Notes: a model not told the origin generated them from the sequence alone. Positions 1 to 7,767 are shown, numbered from the stretch's first letter. The stretch: 10,897 nt of DNA from Acetobacteraceae bacterium (GCA_003133265.1 PKWQ01000034.1:1-10897); one strand, 5' to 3'. Program-made: numbers and translations.

Positions 1-108
1 GACCGCGCGGGCGAACAGTTCGTTGGCGCTCGCCGAACCGGAGCCGTTGACGTTGGCGAAGCGGACGACGAAGTCGTTTACGCTGCTGATCGGGCTTTGG
101 ACTGACAT
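1..108 (-). CDS. 2-oxoacid:acceptor oxidoreductase alpha subunit, N-terminal fragment
   Basis: Only the first 36 codons are in the window; the gene continues past base 1. They start at an ATG (complement of 106-108) and include VNDFVVRFANVNGSGSASAN (residues 10-29). This matches the start of the gamma domain found at the N-terminus of fused alpha subunits of 2-oxoacid:ferredoxin/acceptor oxidoreductases (KorA type). Such enzymes oxidatively decarboxylate 2-oxoacids such as 2-oxoglutarate to acyl-CoA in the cytoplasm and pass electrons to ferredoxin or a linked flavoprotein. The thiamine-diphosphate-binding beta subunit would be expected further left. A GGCAGG stretch lies 6 bases before the ATG. 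The start overlaps the end of the upstream flavin/iron-sulfur gene by 31 bases, so the two are surely cotranscribed and perhaps translationally coupled. The family is clear; the substrate is not determined. Confidence 0.85.
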   Translation of the reverse strand, partial: MSVQSPISSVNDFVVRFANVNGSGSASANELFARAV

Positions 109-1880
109 GATGTACCTGCCATTGTCATTTCCAGGATGAACCGCTGCATGTCCCAGGCCCCGGTGGGGCAGCGCTCGGCGCACAGGCCGCAGTGCAGGCA
201 GACATCCTCGTCCTTGGCCATGATACGCCCGGTCTTCAGCTCGCCCGAGACATAGATGTCCTGCGTCAGGTTATCGGCCGGCGCGCTGAGGCGCCCGCGC
301 AGGTCCGCCTCCTCGCCGTTGGCGGTGAAGGTGATGCAGTCCATCGGGCAGATGTCGACGCAGGCGTCGCACTCGATGCACAGCCGCTCGCTGAACACGG
401 TCTGCACGTCGCAGTTCAGGCAGCGCTGGGCTTCCTTGAACGCGAGTTGCTCATCGTAGCCGAGTTCGACTTCCGTCCTGATATCGCGGAGCGCGATCTC
501 TTTCGTCTGCAACGGCACCTTATAGCGAAGGTCGTTGGAGACGTCGTTGTCGTAGCTCCATTCGTGGATGCCCATCTTCTGGCTGACCAGAGTGGTCATC
601 GGCGGTGGGCGGTCCTTGACGTCCTCGCCCTGGCACAGCTTGTGGATGGAGATCGCCGCCTGATGGCCGTGCGCCACCGCCCAGATGATGTTCTTCGGGC
701 CGAATGCCGCATCGCCGCCGAAGAAGACCTTCGGGTGCGTCGACTGAAAGGTGGTCTCATCGACGACAGGCATGCCCCAGCGGTCGAACGTGATCCCGAT
801 ATCCGTCTCGATCCACGGAAAGGAATTCTCCTGGCCGACCGCGACCAGCACGTCGTCGGCCTCCAGACGCACATCTGGCTCGCCGGTCGGGACCAGTTGG
901 CGGCGTCCCTTCTCATCGTACTTGGCATGCACCTTCTCGAACAGCATGCCGGTCAGGCGACCGTCCTGGTGCAGGAATTCCTTGGGTACCATGTAATTGA
1001 GGATCGGAATGTCCTCATGGATCGCGTCCTCCTTCTCCCAGGGGGACGCCTTCATCTCCTCGAAGCCGCTGCGGACCACCACCTTCACGTCCTCGCCGCC
1101 CAGACGGCGGGAGGAACGGCAGCAATCCATGGCGGTATTGCCGCCGCCCAGCACGATCACGCGCTTGCCGATGCTCTCGATATGACCGAACGAGACCGAG
1201 GACAGCCAGTCGATGCCGAGATGGATGTTGGCGGCGGCTTCCTTGCGCCCGGGAATGTCGAGATCGCGGCCGCGCGGGGCGCCGGAGCCGACGAACACGG
1301 CATCGTAGCCTTCGTCCAGCAGCCCTTTCATGCTCTCGACCCGGGTGCCGAAGCGCGTCTCGATCCCAAGACCGAGGATGTAGCCGACTTCTTCGTCCAG
1401 GACGTGCTCGGGCAGCCGGAATTTCGGGATCTGGCTGCGGATCATGCCGCCGCCGCGGGCTTCCGAATCGAACACCGTCACATGGTAGCCGATGGGAGCG
1501 AGGTCGCGTGCCACCGTCAGTGATGCCGGGCCGGCACCCACCAACGCTACGCGCTTGCCGTTGCGGCTAGTGGCGGGCTTGGGCAGCCGGTCGGCGATAT
1601 CACCCTTGTAATCGGCGGCGACACGCTTCAGCCGGCAGATTGCGACCGGCTCTTCCTCCACCCGGCCACGCCGACAGGCGGGCTCGCACGGGCGGTCGCA
1701 GGTTCGGCCCAGAACGCCTGGGAAGACGTTGGATTTCCAGTTTATCATATAGGCATCGGCGTACTGGCCGGCGGAAATCATCCGGATGTATTCCGGAACC
1801 GGCGTATGGGCGGGACAGGCCCACTGGCAGTCAACAACCTTATGAAAATAATCCGGATCACGAATATCGGTCGGCTGCAA
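78..1880 (-). CDS. FAD/NAD(P)-dependent Fe-S oxidoreductase, partner of 2-oxoacid oxidoreductase
   Basis: A roughly 600-residue cytoplasmic redox subunit related to the glutamate synthase small subunit. Residue numbers count from the start chosen here. An N-terminal Fer4_20-type region has cysteines near 18, 22, 61, 65, 69 and 82. A first dinucleotide site, GAGPASL (115-121), should bind FAD. A second, GGGNTAMD (245-252), should bind NAD(P)H. GGDAAFGP (388-395) is the C-terminal FAD contact. Two ferredoxin motifs follow: CIECDACVDICP (from 501) and CLHCGLCAERCP (from 561), so two 4Fe-4S clusters are likely. It overlaps a 2-oxoacid oxidoreductase alpha subunit and probably moves electrons between that enzyme and NAD(P)H or ferredoxin. 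The third subunit (KorC) of the Thauera 2-oxoglutarate:ferredoxin oxidoreductase is a known parallel. The start is a TTG with a strong ribosome binding site. The frame stays open to another TTG at 1922, but that one has no such site. Confidence 0.88.
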   Translation of the reverse strand: MQPTDIRDPDYFHKVVDCQWACPAHTPVPEYIRMISAGQYADAYMINWKSNVFPGVLGRTCDRPCEPACRRGRVEEEPVAICRLKRVAADYKGDIADRLPKPATSRNGKRVALVGAGPASLTVARDLAPIGYHVTVFDSEARGGGMIRSQIPKFRLPEHVLDEEVGYILGLGIETRFGTRVESMKGLLDEGYDAVFVGSGAPRGRDLDIPGRKEAAANIHLGIDWLSSVSFGHIESIGKRVIVLGGGNTAMDCCRSSRRLGGEDVKVVVRSGFEEMKASPWEKEDAIHEDIPILNYMVPKEFLHQDGRLTGMLFEKVHAKYDEKGRRQLVPTGEPDVRLEADDVLVAVGQENSFPWIETDIGITFDRWGMPVVDETTFQSTHPKVFFGGDAAFGPKNIIWAVAHGHQAAISIHKLCQGEDVKDRPPPMTTLVSQKMGIHEWSYDNDVSNDLRYKVPLQTKEIALRDIRTEVELGYDEQLAFKEAQRCLNCDVQTVFSERLCIECDACVDICPMDCITFTANGEEADLRGRLSAPADNLTQDIYVSGELKTGRIMAKDEDVCLHCGLCAERCPTGAWDMQRFILEMTMAGTSCQSKARSAA

Positions 1881-1886
1881 GACGAA

Positions 1887-1895
1887 CTCCTCTCC
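1887..1895 (-). promoter_or_regulatory. Ribosome binding site fixing a TTG start
   Basis: On the minus strand GGAGAGGAG lies 6 bases before the TTG at 1880-1878. This near-consensus site, at ideal spacing, selects that TTG as the start of the flavin/Fe-S oxidoreductase. The more distal TTG at 1922 has no purine-rich stretch before it. Confidence 0.7.
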
Positions 1896-2134
1896 TACGC
1901 CACGAAGACCGTCTCGCGGCAAGGCGCTACGGTCTCTGTCTCCACGATCTGGTCTCTATGGCGACGCCAGATTCGAACGGCCGGAGCCTAAGAGCAAACG
2001 TCGTGCCCAGCAACAGCCCGCGGGCAACCCCGCCCTGCACAGCCGACGGGGCGATGAGAACGCTATCAAGGCGCAGATTGGCCGGCGCGAGCCAGGCGGT
2101 TACCGTGCCGGCGATACAGCGGACAGGACATCCC

Positions 2135-2914
2135 ATGACCGACGAACTGCTCTACGACGTGCGTGACGGCATCGGCCACGTCACGTTCAACCGCCCGCAG
2201 GCACGCAATGCCCTCACCTTCCCGATGTACGAGCGGCTGGCGGAAATCTGCGGCGAAATCGACCGGGAGCGAGCGGTGCGCGCGCTGGTCATCACCGGCG
2301 CCGGCGAGAAGGCCTTCGCCGCGGGCACCGACATTGCCCAGTTCCGCGCCTTCAGCTCCCCCGAGGACGGCATCGCCTACGAGGCACGGATCGACCGCGT
2401 GCTGGGCGCGCTGGAGCGCTGCGGCGTGCCGACCATCGCCGCCATCGCCGGCGCCTGCACCGGCGGCGGCGCGGCCATCGCCGCCTGCTGCGACATCCGC
2501 ATCGCCAGCGCCAACGCCCGCTTCGGCTTCCCGATCGCGCGCACGCTGGGCAACTGCCTGTCGATAGGCAACTACGCCCGGCTTTCCGCCCTGCTCGGCC
2601 CGGCGCGAGTGAAGGAGATCATCTTCACCGCGCGGCTGGTGGACGCCGAGGAGGCACGCGCCGTCGGCCTGTGGAGCGAGGTGCTGCCCGATGCCGCCTC
2701 CCTGGCGGCGCGCGCCGACGAACTGGCCCGGCTGGTGGCGTCGCACGCCCCGCTGACCTTGCGCGTCACCAAGGAGGCGCTGCGCCGGCTGGGCGAACGC
2801 GCGGCGCAGGTCGAGGACGAGGACCTGATCGTGATGTGCTATACCAGCAACGACTTCCGCGAGGGAATGGATGCGTTCCTGGCCAAGCGCGCGCCAAGCT
2901 GGACCGGTTCGTAA
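2135..2914 (+). CDS. Enoyl-CoA hydratase/isomerase (crotonase) family protein, atypical active site
   Basis: A 259-residue protein of normal crotonase length. It has the CoA-binding/oxyanion-hole motif FAAGTDIAQF (61-70) and the second oxyanion segment GACTGGGAAIAACCDIRIA (106-124). Crotonases act on acyl-CoA thioesters by hydration, isomerisation, dehalogenation or hydrolysis. In classical hydratases two glutamates (rat E144 and E164) activate water. By motif alignment they correspond here to Ala114 and Ile134 (FGFPIARTLGN, 130-140), so ordinary syn-hydration is doubtful. The oxyanion hole and CoA fold look intact. AGGA ends 6 bases before the ATG. The gene diverges from the flavin/Fe-S gene across 254 bases in which I see no convincing promoter. 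It ends 6 bases before the convergent reductase gene. The family is certain; the reaction is unknown. Confidence 0.9.
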   Translation: MTDELLYDVRDGIGHVTFNRPQARNALTFPMYERLAEICGEIDRERAVRALVITGAGEKAFAAGTDIAQFRAFSSPEDGIAYEARIDRVLGALERCGVPTIAAIAGACTGGGAAIAACCDIRIASANARFGFPIARTLGNCLSIGNYARLSALLGPARVKEIIFTARLVDAEEARAVGLWSEVLPDAASLAARADELARLVASHAPLTLRVTKEALRRLGERAAQVEDEDLIVMCYTSNDFREGMDAFLAKRAPSWTGS

Positions 2915-2920
2915 GCGACT

Positions 2921-3973
2921 TCAGAGAAGGTTTTGCGGCGCCGCCGGAACTACCCCACGTTCGACCCGCTTGACGATTTCGGTCAGCTTCGCGTGGCTCG
3001 GCGCGGTGATGCCGCAGGCCAACGCCTGCTGGGCGATGAAACCGTTCATCTGCTCGATCTCGGTCCGCCGCCCCTTGGCCATGTCCTGCGCCATGGACGG
3101 ACGTTGCAGCTCGCTGCGCGCGGTGGCGTTGGTGCCGGCGAGCATCACCGCCTCGATCTCCTCCAGCGCCGCCTTGTTCCCCTCCCCCGCCTGCGCCAGG
3201 CGCTCGGCGTCCAGGTTGGCGACGTGATCGAAATCATAGCCGAGCGCCTGGCCGACCCGCACCGACTCGCCGCCGAGCTTGATGCAGAAACGGCGCAGCG
3301 CGTCGTGGCGGTCGCGCTCGTTGCCGCCCAGGCCGGTGGCGGCGGAGACGCCGTTGCGCATGCCGTTGACGCACAGCTTCGACCAGCGCTCGCCCCAGAG
3401 ATTGGACGTGACCTCGGTGGCATCGACGCTGTCCAGCAATTCGCCGAGTTCCTCCACCCGCCGCGTGATACGGCCATGCACCTCGCCCACGCGCAGCGCC
3501 GGATGCACACGGGTCTTGGCCATGCTGCGGCGGATGTGGCCGGGCTGGAACAGCTCGACCGCGATGCCGCCGCCGACCACGCAGCCGACCGTCCGGCCCC
3601 AGCCGACGATCGAGGCCACCTTCGGCTCGTTGATGCAGTTCTGCGCCGAGACGATGTAGCCATCGGCCGATAGGTACTGCGCGATCATCGTCGTCGCCCA
3701 TTCGGTGTCGTAGGACTTCACCGAGACGAACGCGATGTCGATCGGTTTCTGCTTGGCGAAACTCTGCACCTCCGTCAGGTGGATCGCCGGCACCTTCACC
3801 GTCAGGCGCTCGGCGTCCGACATGCCGAACAGCTCCATGCCATTGGCGCGGATCGCCTCCACATGTTCGGGCCAGGGATCGACCAGGGTGACATCATGCC
3901 CGCCATGCGCCAGGAAACTGCCGATATAGCCGCCCACCGCACCCGCGCCGACAATAGCGATCCGCTTGCCCAT
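2921..3973 (-). CDS. 2-dehydropantoate 2-reductase (ketopantoate reductase) family protein
   Basis: A 350-residue NAD(P)-dependent dehydrogenase of the ApbA/PanE fold. The Rossmann motif GAGAVGGYIG spans 9-18. The family's catalytic lysine is probably Lys199 in WSKLCVNGMRN (197-207). The C-terminal helical domain has the family signature near 292-311, with SMAQDMAKGRRTEIEQMNG. PanE reduces ketopantoate to pantoate; many paralogues instead interconvert other 2-keto and 2-hydroxy acids. This one is about 50 residues longer than E. coli PanE and sits among CoA-ester enzymes, so a catabolic hydroxyacid/ketoacid role is more likely than pantothenate synthesis. The ATG is preceded by GGGGGGAGAG, 4 bases away. 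The reading frame extends upstream to 4231, but that part is not needed and crosses the divergent promoter region. It is divergent from the CoA-transferase gene and converges on the crotonase gene. Confidence 0.88.
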   Translation of the reverse strand: MGKRIAIVGAGAVGGYIGSFLAHGGHDVTLVDPWPEHVEAIRANGMELFGMSDAERLTVKVPAIHLTEVQSFAKQKPIDIAFVSVKSYDTEWATTMIAQYLSADGYIVSAQNCINEPKVASIVGWGRTVGCVVGGGIAVELFQPGHIRRSMAKTRVHPALRVGEVHGRITRRVEELGELLDSVDATEVTSNLWGERWSKLCVNGMRNGVSAATGLGGNERDRHDALRRFCIKLGGESVRVGQALGYDFDHVANLDAERLAQAGEGNKAALEEIEAVMLAGTNATARSELQRPSMAQDMAKGRRTEIEQMNGFIAQQALACGITAPSHAKLTEIVKRVERGVVPAAPQNLL

Positions 3974-4031
3974 GTTTCTCTCCCCCCATACCCAGAACAC
4001 CTGCCGCCAACGATAGCCGGCCACACGGGCT

Positions 4032-4060
4032 TTGCAATCGCCCCACCCCGTGGATAGGCT
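4032..4060 (+). promoter_or_regulatory. Possible promoter of the CoA-transferase/SDR operon
   Basis: TTGCAA (4032-4037) and TAGGCT (4055-4060) are separated by 17 bases and match the sigma-70 boxes at 4/6 and 3/6 positions. The predicted start, near 4067, would fall inside the adjoining inverted repeat, the classic layout for repression. The match is weak and rests on spacing and position. Confidence 0.3.
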
Positions 4061-4087
4061 CGCCGTTCGCGGGACCGAACGGCGAGC
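4058..4087. repeat. Perfect 12-bp inverted repeat, candidate operator
   Basis: The arms GCTCGCCGTTCG (4058-4069) and CGAACGGCGAGC (4076-4087) are exact reverse complements separated by 6 bases. The element lies in the 170-base gap between the divergent reductase and CoA-transferase starts. There is no T-run on either strand, so it is not an intrinsic terminator. A dimeric repressor site (for example TetR or GntR type) is the simplest reading, possibly controlling both directions. A hairpin in the leader RNA is the alternative. Confidence 0.6.
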
Positions 4088-4143
4088 AAAAGGGCGCGCG
4101 GCGTCGACGGATGTTGCGAGCGGAACGAAGGAGGACTGCGCCC

Positions 4144-5331
4144 ATGAGCTACGACGCACCGTTCGCCGGCCTGAAGGTGGTCGATCTGAGCCAGGGCATC
4201 GCCGGGCCGTACTGCGCCATGTTGCTGGCACAGAACGGCGCCGACGTGATCAAGGTGGAACCCACCGGGGGCGGAGACTGGAGTCGCATCCTCGGCCGGG
4301 TCTACGGCGACAACACCGCCTATTCGATCCCGGCCAATATCGGCAAGCGCAGCGTGGCGATCGATCTGAAGTCCGACGAGGGCAAGGCGGTGCTGTGGCG
4401 GCTGATCCAGGACGCGGACGTGTTCATCGAGGGCTTCCGCCCGGGCGTGATCGCGCGGCTGGGCTTCGGCTACGATGCCGTCGCCGCCCGAGAACCCAGG
4501 ATCATCTACCTGTCGATCTCCGGCTTCGGCCAGACCGGCCCGTTCGCCGAGCGCCCGGCGATGGACCCGGTGCTGCAGGCCTATACCGGGCTGATGGCAG
4601 AGAACAAGGGCGAGGACGGCATCCCGCACCGTGTCCCGATCATACCGATCGACATGAGCTGCGCGCTCTATGCGTTCCAGGCGGTCTCGGCGGCGCTCTA
4701 TGCACGGCGCGACGAGCCGCACGGCCGGCGCATCGAGGCGAGTCTGCTGCAAGCCGGCGCCGGCTTGCAGGCGGTGCGGATGATGGGAAGCTATCTGGAA
4801 GGCGGCGGGGTCATTCCCGGCGCGGCACCCTCCGGCGTGTTCTACGCCGCCGATGCCGCGGTCAACATCACCGTGGTGCGCCCGAACGAATGGGTGGCGC
4901 TGTGCGAGGCGATCGGCACGCCCGAGCTGGTCGACGATCCGCGCTTCATCGACCGCGACGCGCGCTGGGACAATCAGGAGACGTTGCTCGCCATCATCCG
5001 TCCGGTGATCGCCGCGTTGAAGTTCGTGGACCTGGCCGAGCGGCTGACCAACGCGCGGATCATGCATGAGCGGCTGAACAGCTACGCCGAGTTCCTGCAC
5101 ACCGAGCAGGTGAACGCGATCGACGCGATCGCCTGGCTGAACGTGCCGCATGTGCCGCAGCCCGTGCCGGTGCCCAACATCATCGGCCTGCCGCCGATCA
5201 TCAACGCGACGCCGCGCGCCCATGCGCCGGCACTGGGCGAACACACGGCTTCGGTGCTGCGCGAACATGGCTACAGCGACGCCGAAATCGCCGATCTCGC
5301 CAGGCGCGAGATAATCAGCATCGGACAATAA
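4144..5331 (+). CDS. CaiB/BaiF (class III) CoA-transferase
   Basis: A 395-residue class III CoA-transferase, of normal length for the family. These cytoplasmic enzymes move CoA between carboxylic acids through an enzyme-bound aspartyl-CoA anhydride; relatives include formyl-CoA transferase, CaiB and alpha-methylacyl-CoA racemase. Visible marks are the N-terminal LKVVDLSQGIAGPYCAMLLA (10-29), GADVIKVEP (32-40), the FRPGVIARLGFGYD segment (98-111) and ISGFGQTGPFAERPAMD (125-141). Asp141 is the likely catalytic aspartate. The ATG is chosen because AAGGAGGA (4128-4135) sits 8 bases upstream; the in-frame ATG at 4111 has no such site. Only 12 bases separate it from the SDR gene, so the two form an operon, likely controlled by the inverted repeat just upstream. 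The CoA donor and acceptor cannot be read from the sequence. Confidence 0.93.
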   Translation: MSYDAPFAGLKVVDLSQGIAGPYCAMLLAQNGADVIKVEPTGGGDWSRILGRVYGDNTAYSIPANIGKRSVAIDLKSDEGKAVLWRLIQDADVFIEGFRPGVIARLGFGYDAVAAREPRIIYLSISGFGQTGPFAERPAMDPVLQAYTGLMAENKGEDGIPHRVPIIPIDMSCALYAFQAVSAALYARRDEPHGRRIEASLLQAGAGLQAVRMMGSYLEGGGVIPGAAPSGVFYAADAAVNITVVRPNEWVALCEAIGTPELVDDPRFIDRDARWDNQETLLAIIRPVIAALKFVDLAERLTNARIMHERLNSYAEFLHTEQVNAIDAIAWLNVPHVPQPVPVPNIIGLPPIINATPRAHAPALGEHTASVLREHGYSDAEIADLARREIISIGQ

Positions 5332-5343
5332 CGGAGCAAGATC

Positions 5344-6117
5344 ATGGCCTACCAACCTTTCGACCTGACCGGGAAAGTTGCCCTGGTAACCGGCGGCAAC
5401 AGCGGCATCGGGCTCGGCATGGCGGAAGCCATCGCCCAGGCCGGGGCGGACATCGCCATCTGGGGCACCAACGCGGACAAGAACGCCGCCGCCAAGGCGC
5501 AGCTGGACAAGACCGGACGGAAGATCGTCGCGCTGCAATGCGACGTCGGCGACGAGGCGGCGGTGGAAACCGCCTTTGCCAAAACCCTCGATGCGTTCGG
5601 CCGGGTCGATGGCTGCTTCGCCAATGCCGGGGTTTCCGGTCGCGGCCAGAAATCCTTTCTGGACATGGCGACGGAGGAATGGAACCGCGTGCTGCGGGTC
5701 AATCTGCACGGCGCGTTCTACACCTTCCGCACCGCCGCACGGCACATGGTCGCGCGCGGCGGCGGTGGCGTGCTGGTCGGCACCGCCTCGCTCGCGGCGA
5801 TCGAGGCGGCGCCGCGCGGGGAGCATTACGCCGCGACCAAGGGCGGCATGATCTCCATGATCAAAGCGATGTCGGTGGAATTCGCCCGCCACGACATCCG
5901 CGCCCACGCGATCCTGCCCGGCTGGATCGCCACCAACATGACCGCGAATGCCACCGGCAACGAAATCTTCCGCAACAAGGTGCTGCCGCGCGTGCCGATG
6001 CGCCGCTGGGGCGAGGGCGCGGATTTCGGCGGCATCGCCGTCTATCTGATGAGTTCCGCCTCGCGCTACCACACCGGCGACAGCTTCGTGATCGACGGCG
6101 GCTATTCGCTGTTCTGA
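5344..6117 (+). CDS. Short-chain dehydrogenase/reductase (SDR) family oxidoreductase
   Basis: A 257-residue classical SDR. The cofactor motif TGGNSGIG is at 16-23 and the structural NAG motif at 94-96. The catalytic tetrad appears complete: Asn120, Ser149, Tyr162 and Lys166 (YAATK). The C-terminal GDSFVIDGGYSLF is typical of the family. It probably oxidises a hydroxy-acyl or other secondary alcohol, or reduces the matching ketone, with NAD(P). The segment after the second strand (IWGTNADK, 39-46) lacks the acidic residue that strongly predicts NAD, so cofactor preference is open. GGAG lies 7 bases before the ATG. It follows the CoA-transferase stop by 12 bases, and a strong terminator begins 8 bases after its own stop, so it is the last gene of a two-gene operon. 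Oxidation of a CoA-activated hydroxyacid is a reasonable but unproven role. Confidence 0.93.
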   Translation: MAYQPFDLTGKVALVTGGNSGIGLGMAEAIAQAGADIAIWGTNADKNAAAKAQLDKTGRKIVALQCDVGDEAAVETAFAKTLDAFGRVDGCFANAGVSGRGQKSFLDMATEEWNRVLRVNLHGAFYTFRTAARHMVARGGGGVLVGTASLAAIEAAPRGEHYAATKGGMISMIKAMSVEFARHDIRAHAILPGWIATNMTANATGNEIFRNKVLPRVPMRRWGEGADFGGIAVYLMSSASRYHTGDSFVIDGGYSLF

Positions 6118-6125
6118 GGCCGCAC

Positions 6126-6162
6126 CCCCGTCTCTCCCGCGACACGGGAGAGACGGGGTTTT
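6126..6162 (+). terminator. Rho-independent terminator of the CoA-transferase/SDR operon
   Basis: A perfect 14-bp GC-rich stem, CCCCGTCTCTCCCG (6126-6139) with its exact complement (6145-6158), closes a 5-base loop and is followed by TTTT. It starts 8 bases after the SDR stop. The T-run is present only for plus-strand transcription. The convergent minus-strand gene ending at 6170 would read the same hairpin without a T-run. Confidence 0.92.
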
Positions 6163-6169
6163 CTACGCG

Positions 6170-7767
6170 TTATTGCAGCGGCACGCCCAGCGCCTCGCTG
6201 TACCGGCGCGCCGCTTCCAGCGGGTCGCCGTATTTGCGGTGCCCCGCGCAATGCTGGGCGCAGGCCAGCAGCAGCCGGTCACGGTTCGGGCTGCGGCTTT
6301 TCAGGAAATCCTCCAGCATGTTCTGCGGAATTTTCTGGTTGTGCGGATCGTTGCCGAGCTTGCAGGACGCGAGTGCCAACACGCGCACCAGCGGCGCCCG
6401 GTCGGCGACATTGTCGAGATAGGCCTGCACCCAGGCGAGGCTCTCCGCGCTGTTGAGCGCGCAGACCGTCGCGTCGATCCGCGCCAGCAACTGCCCGGCG
6501 GTGAGCTTGTCCGCCCGCTCGGCGCCAGGATCGGATGCGCCACCATCTCTCCGGTGTTGGTCTGATGCCATGACGTCATGTTGACGAACGCCGCGGCGGT
6601 ATAGAGCAGCCGCAGCCGGCGCGGATGGTCGAAATTGTCGAAGAACCAGCCGAGCGCGTTGGTGTACTCGTAGCAGTGCATCGGCATCGAGAAGTTGTTG
6701 GCGCCGTGGGTGTCGATCATGGTCTGCGCGGCGGCGAGCTGGATCACGTCGATGATCCGCCGCGGGTCCTTGCCGGCACGCAGCAGCGCGGTAACGGCAT
6801 CGATATTGGCCGGTTCGTGCTGATAGAGCAGCGCGTCGATCAGGCCGGCTTCCTCCTCGGCGCTCAGCGGCGCGGTCTGGCGCAGCATCGCCAGCTCCGC
6901 TTCGGACACGCCGCCGTATGGCACCGCATGCAGTGCCTCGCCCTCGATCTCCGATTTGACCGTGTTGCAGGCCATTTCATAAACCGAGTACCAGCGCGGC
7001 CCGACGGCGATATCGAGCGCGCCGGCATAGATCACCTGATGCGCGTTGTCCCAGCCGAGCGCGTCGCCGAGTTCCACCGTGGCGCGGGCGCGATAGCCCT
7101 TGTGGCCGGTGGTGTAGGAACGGTTGAGATACATCCGGTCCTGCACGTCGATCAGGCCGGCGAACACCAGTTCGGCCAGCACCGCGCGACGGTTCGCCTT
7201 GTCTTCCATCAGGCCGAGGAAGCTGCGATAGGCGTCGACCACCTCGCCGCGATGCACCCGCGTGAACCAGTTGCCGAGCCGTTCCGTCAGCGTGCCGCTC
7301 TCGCGCAGCGGCTCGTAGTCCGGCCAGTAGATCACCGGGGCCGGCGGATCGGCGATCTTGCCGGTGAATCCGCGCGTGTAGTGGCCCGGCGCCTTGCCGA
7401 TCTTCTGGTTCCAGATATCGAGGCCGGTCGGGATGTACCAGATCGTCTGCGCCATCGGCAGCATCGAGAGTTCGCCCGGCAGCATCTTCGCCAGATTGAT
7501 CGTGGCGCGGGCGCTCAGCAGGCAATGGTCGTTGTTGACGAAGTTCGGATAACCGTCGTCGAACCGCTCGTGATACGGCACATGGGTATAGGGCGCATGG
7601 ATGCGTACGCCCTCGGCCACGATCTCGTTCAAAGGCCGGCCCGCGCGAACCAGGTCGTGATACACGCCGCTGGCGCCGACCTGATCGCGCGCCAGGATAC
7701 GTTCCTCCAGCTTGTCGTACAGACGGCCAGCGTCGTTGCGGCCCCTGCTTCCGGCTTGTGCTTGCAT
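6170..7767 (-). pseudogene. His-rich uncharacterised protein, possibly questin-oxidase-like, frameshifted
   Basis: About 532 residues if a one-base shift is repaired. The first frame runs from the ATG at 7767 (AGGGAG 11 bases upstream) through roughly 416 sensible residues to HPILAP. It then continues in low-complexity Ser/Arg-rich translation to 6301. From about 6520 the -1 frame resumes normal protein (ERADKLTAGQLLARID onward) and ends at the TAA at 6170. The gene is therefore disrupted between about 6505 and 6570, or the base call is wrong. I do not recognise the family firmly. Conserved-looking histidine segments are IHAPYTHVPYHERF (56-69), NNDHCLL (78-84), NAHQVIYAGAL (241-251), THGANNFSMPMH (353-364) and SWHQT (399-403). 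They loosely recall the questin oxidase (DUF4243) family, so a metal-dependent oxygenase is possible. No signal peptide or membrane segment is seen. It lies downstream of a Rieske ferredoxin gene, a possible electron donor. Confidence 0.7.

Noticed and set aside
192..1523. 443-codon plus-strand open frame
   Set aside because: Antisense to the flavin/Fe-S oxidoreductase; composition is typical of a GC-driven shadow and no motif is seen.
1955..1985. TTCGAA T-loop-like sequence suggesting a tRNA remnant
   Set aside because: The flanking bases do not form a five-pair T-stem and no acceptor, D or anticodon arms can be found.
2915..2950. Search for a terminator between the convergent crotonase and reductase genes
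   Set aside because: The gap is only 6 bases, and the nearby GCGGCGCCGC palindrome lies inside the reductase gene without a T-run.
3802..6072. 756-codon open frame on the minus strand
   Set aside because: It lies antisense to the CoA-transferase and SDR genes, which have clear motifs and ribosome binding sites. Its translation is His/Arg/Ala/Gly-rich without domains, a common effect of high GC at third positions.
6505..6530. Programmed -1 ribosomal frameshift in the His-rich gene
   Set aside because: No slippery heptamer and no obvious downstream stimulatory structure; a mutation or base-call error is simpler.
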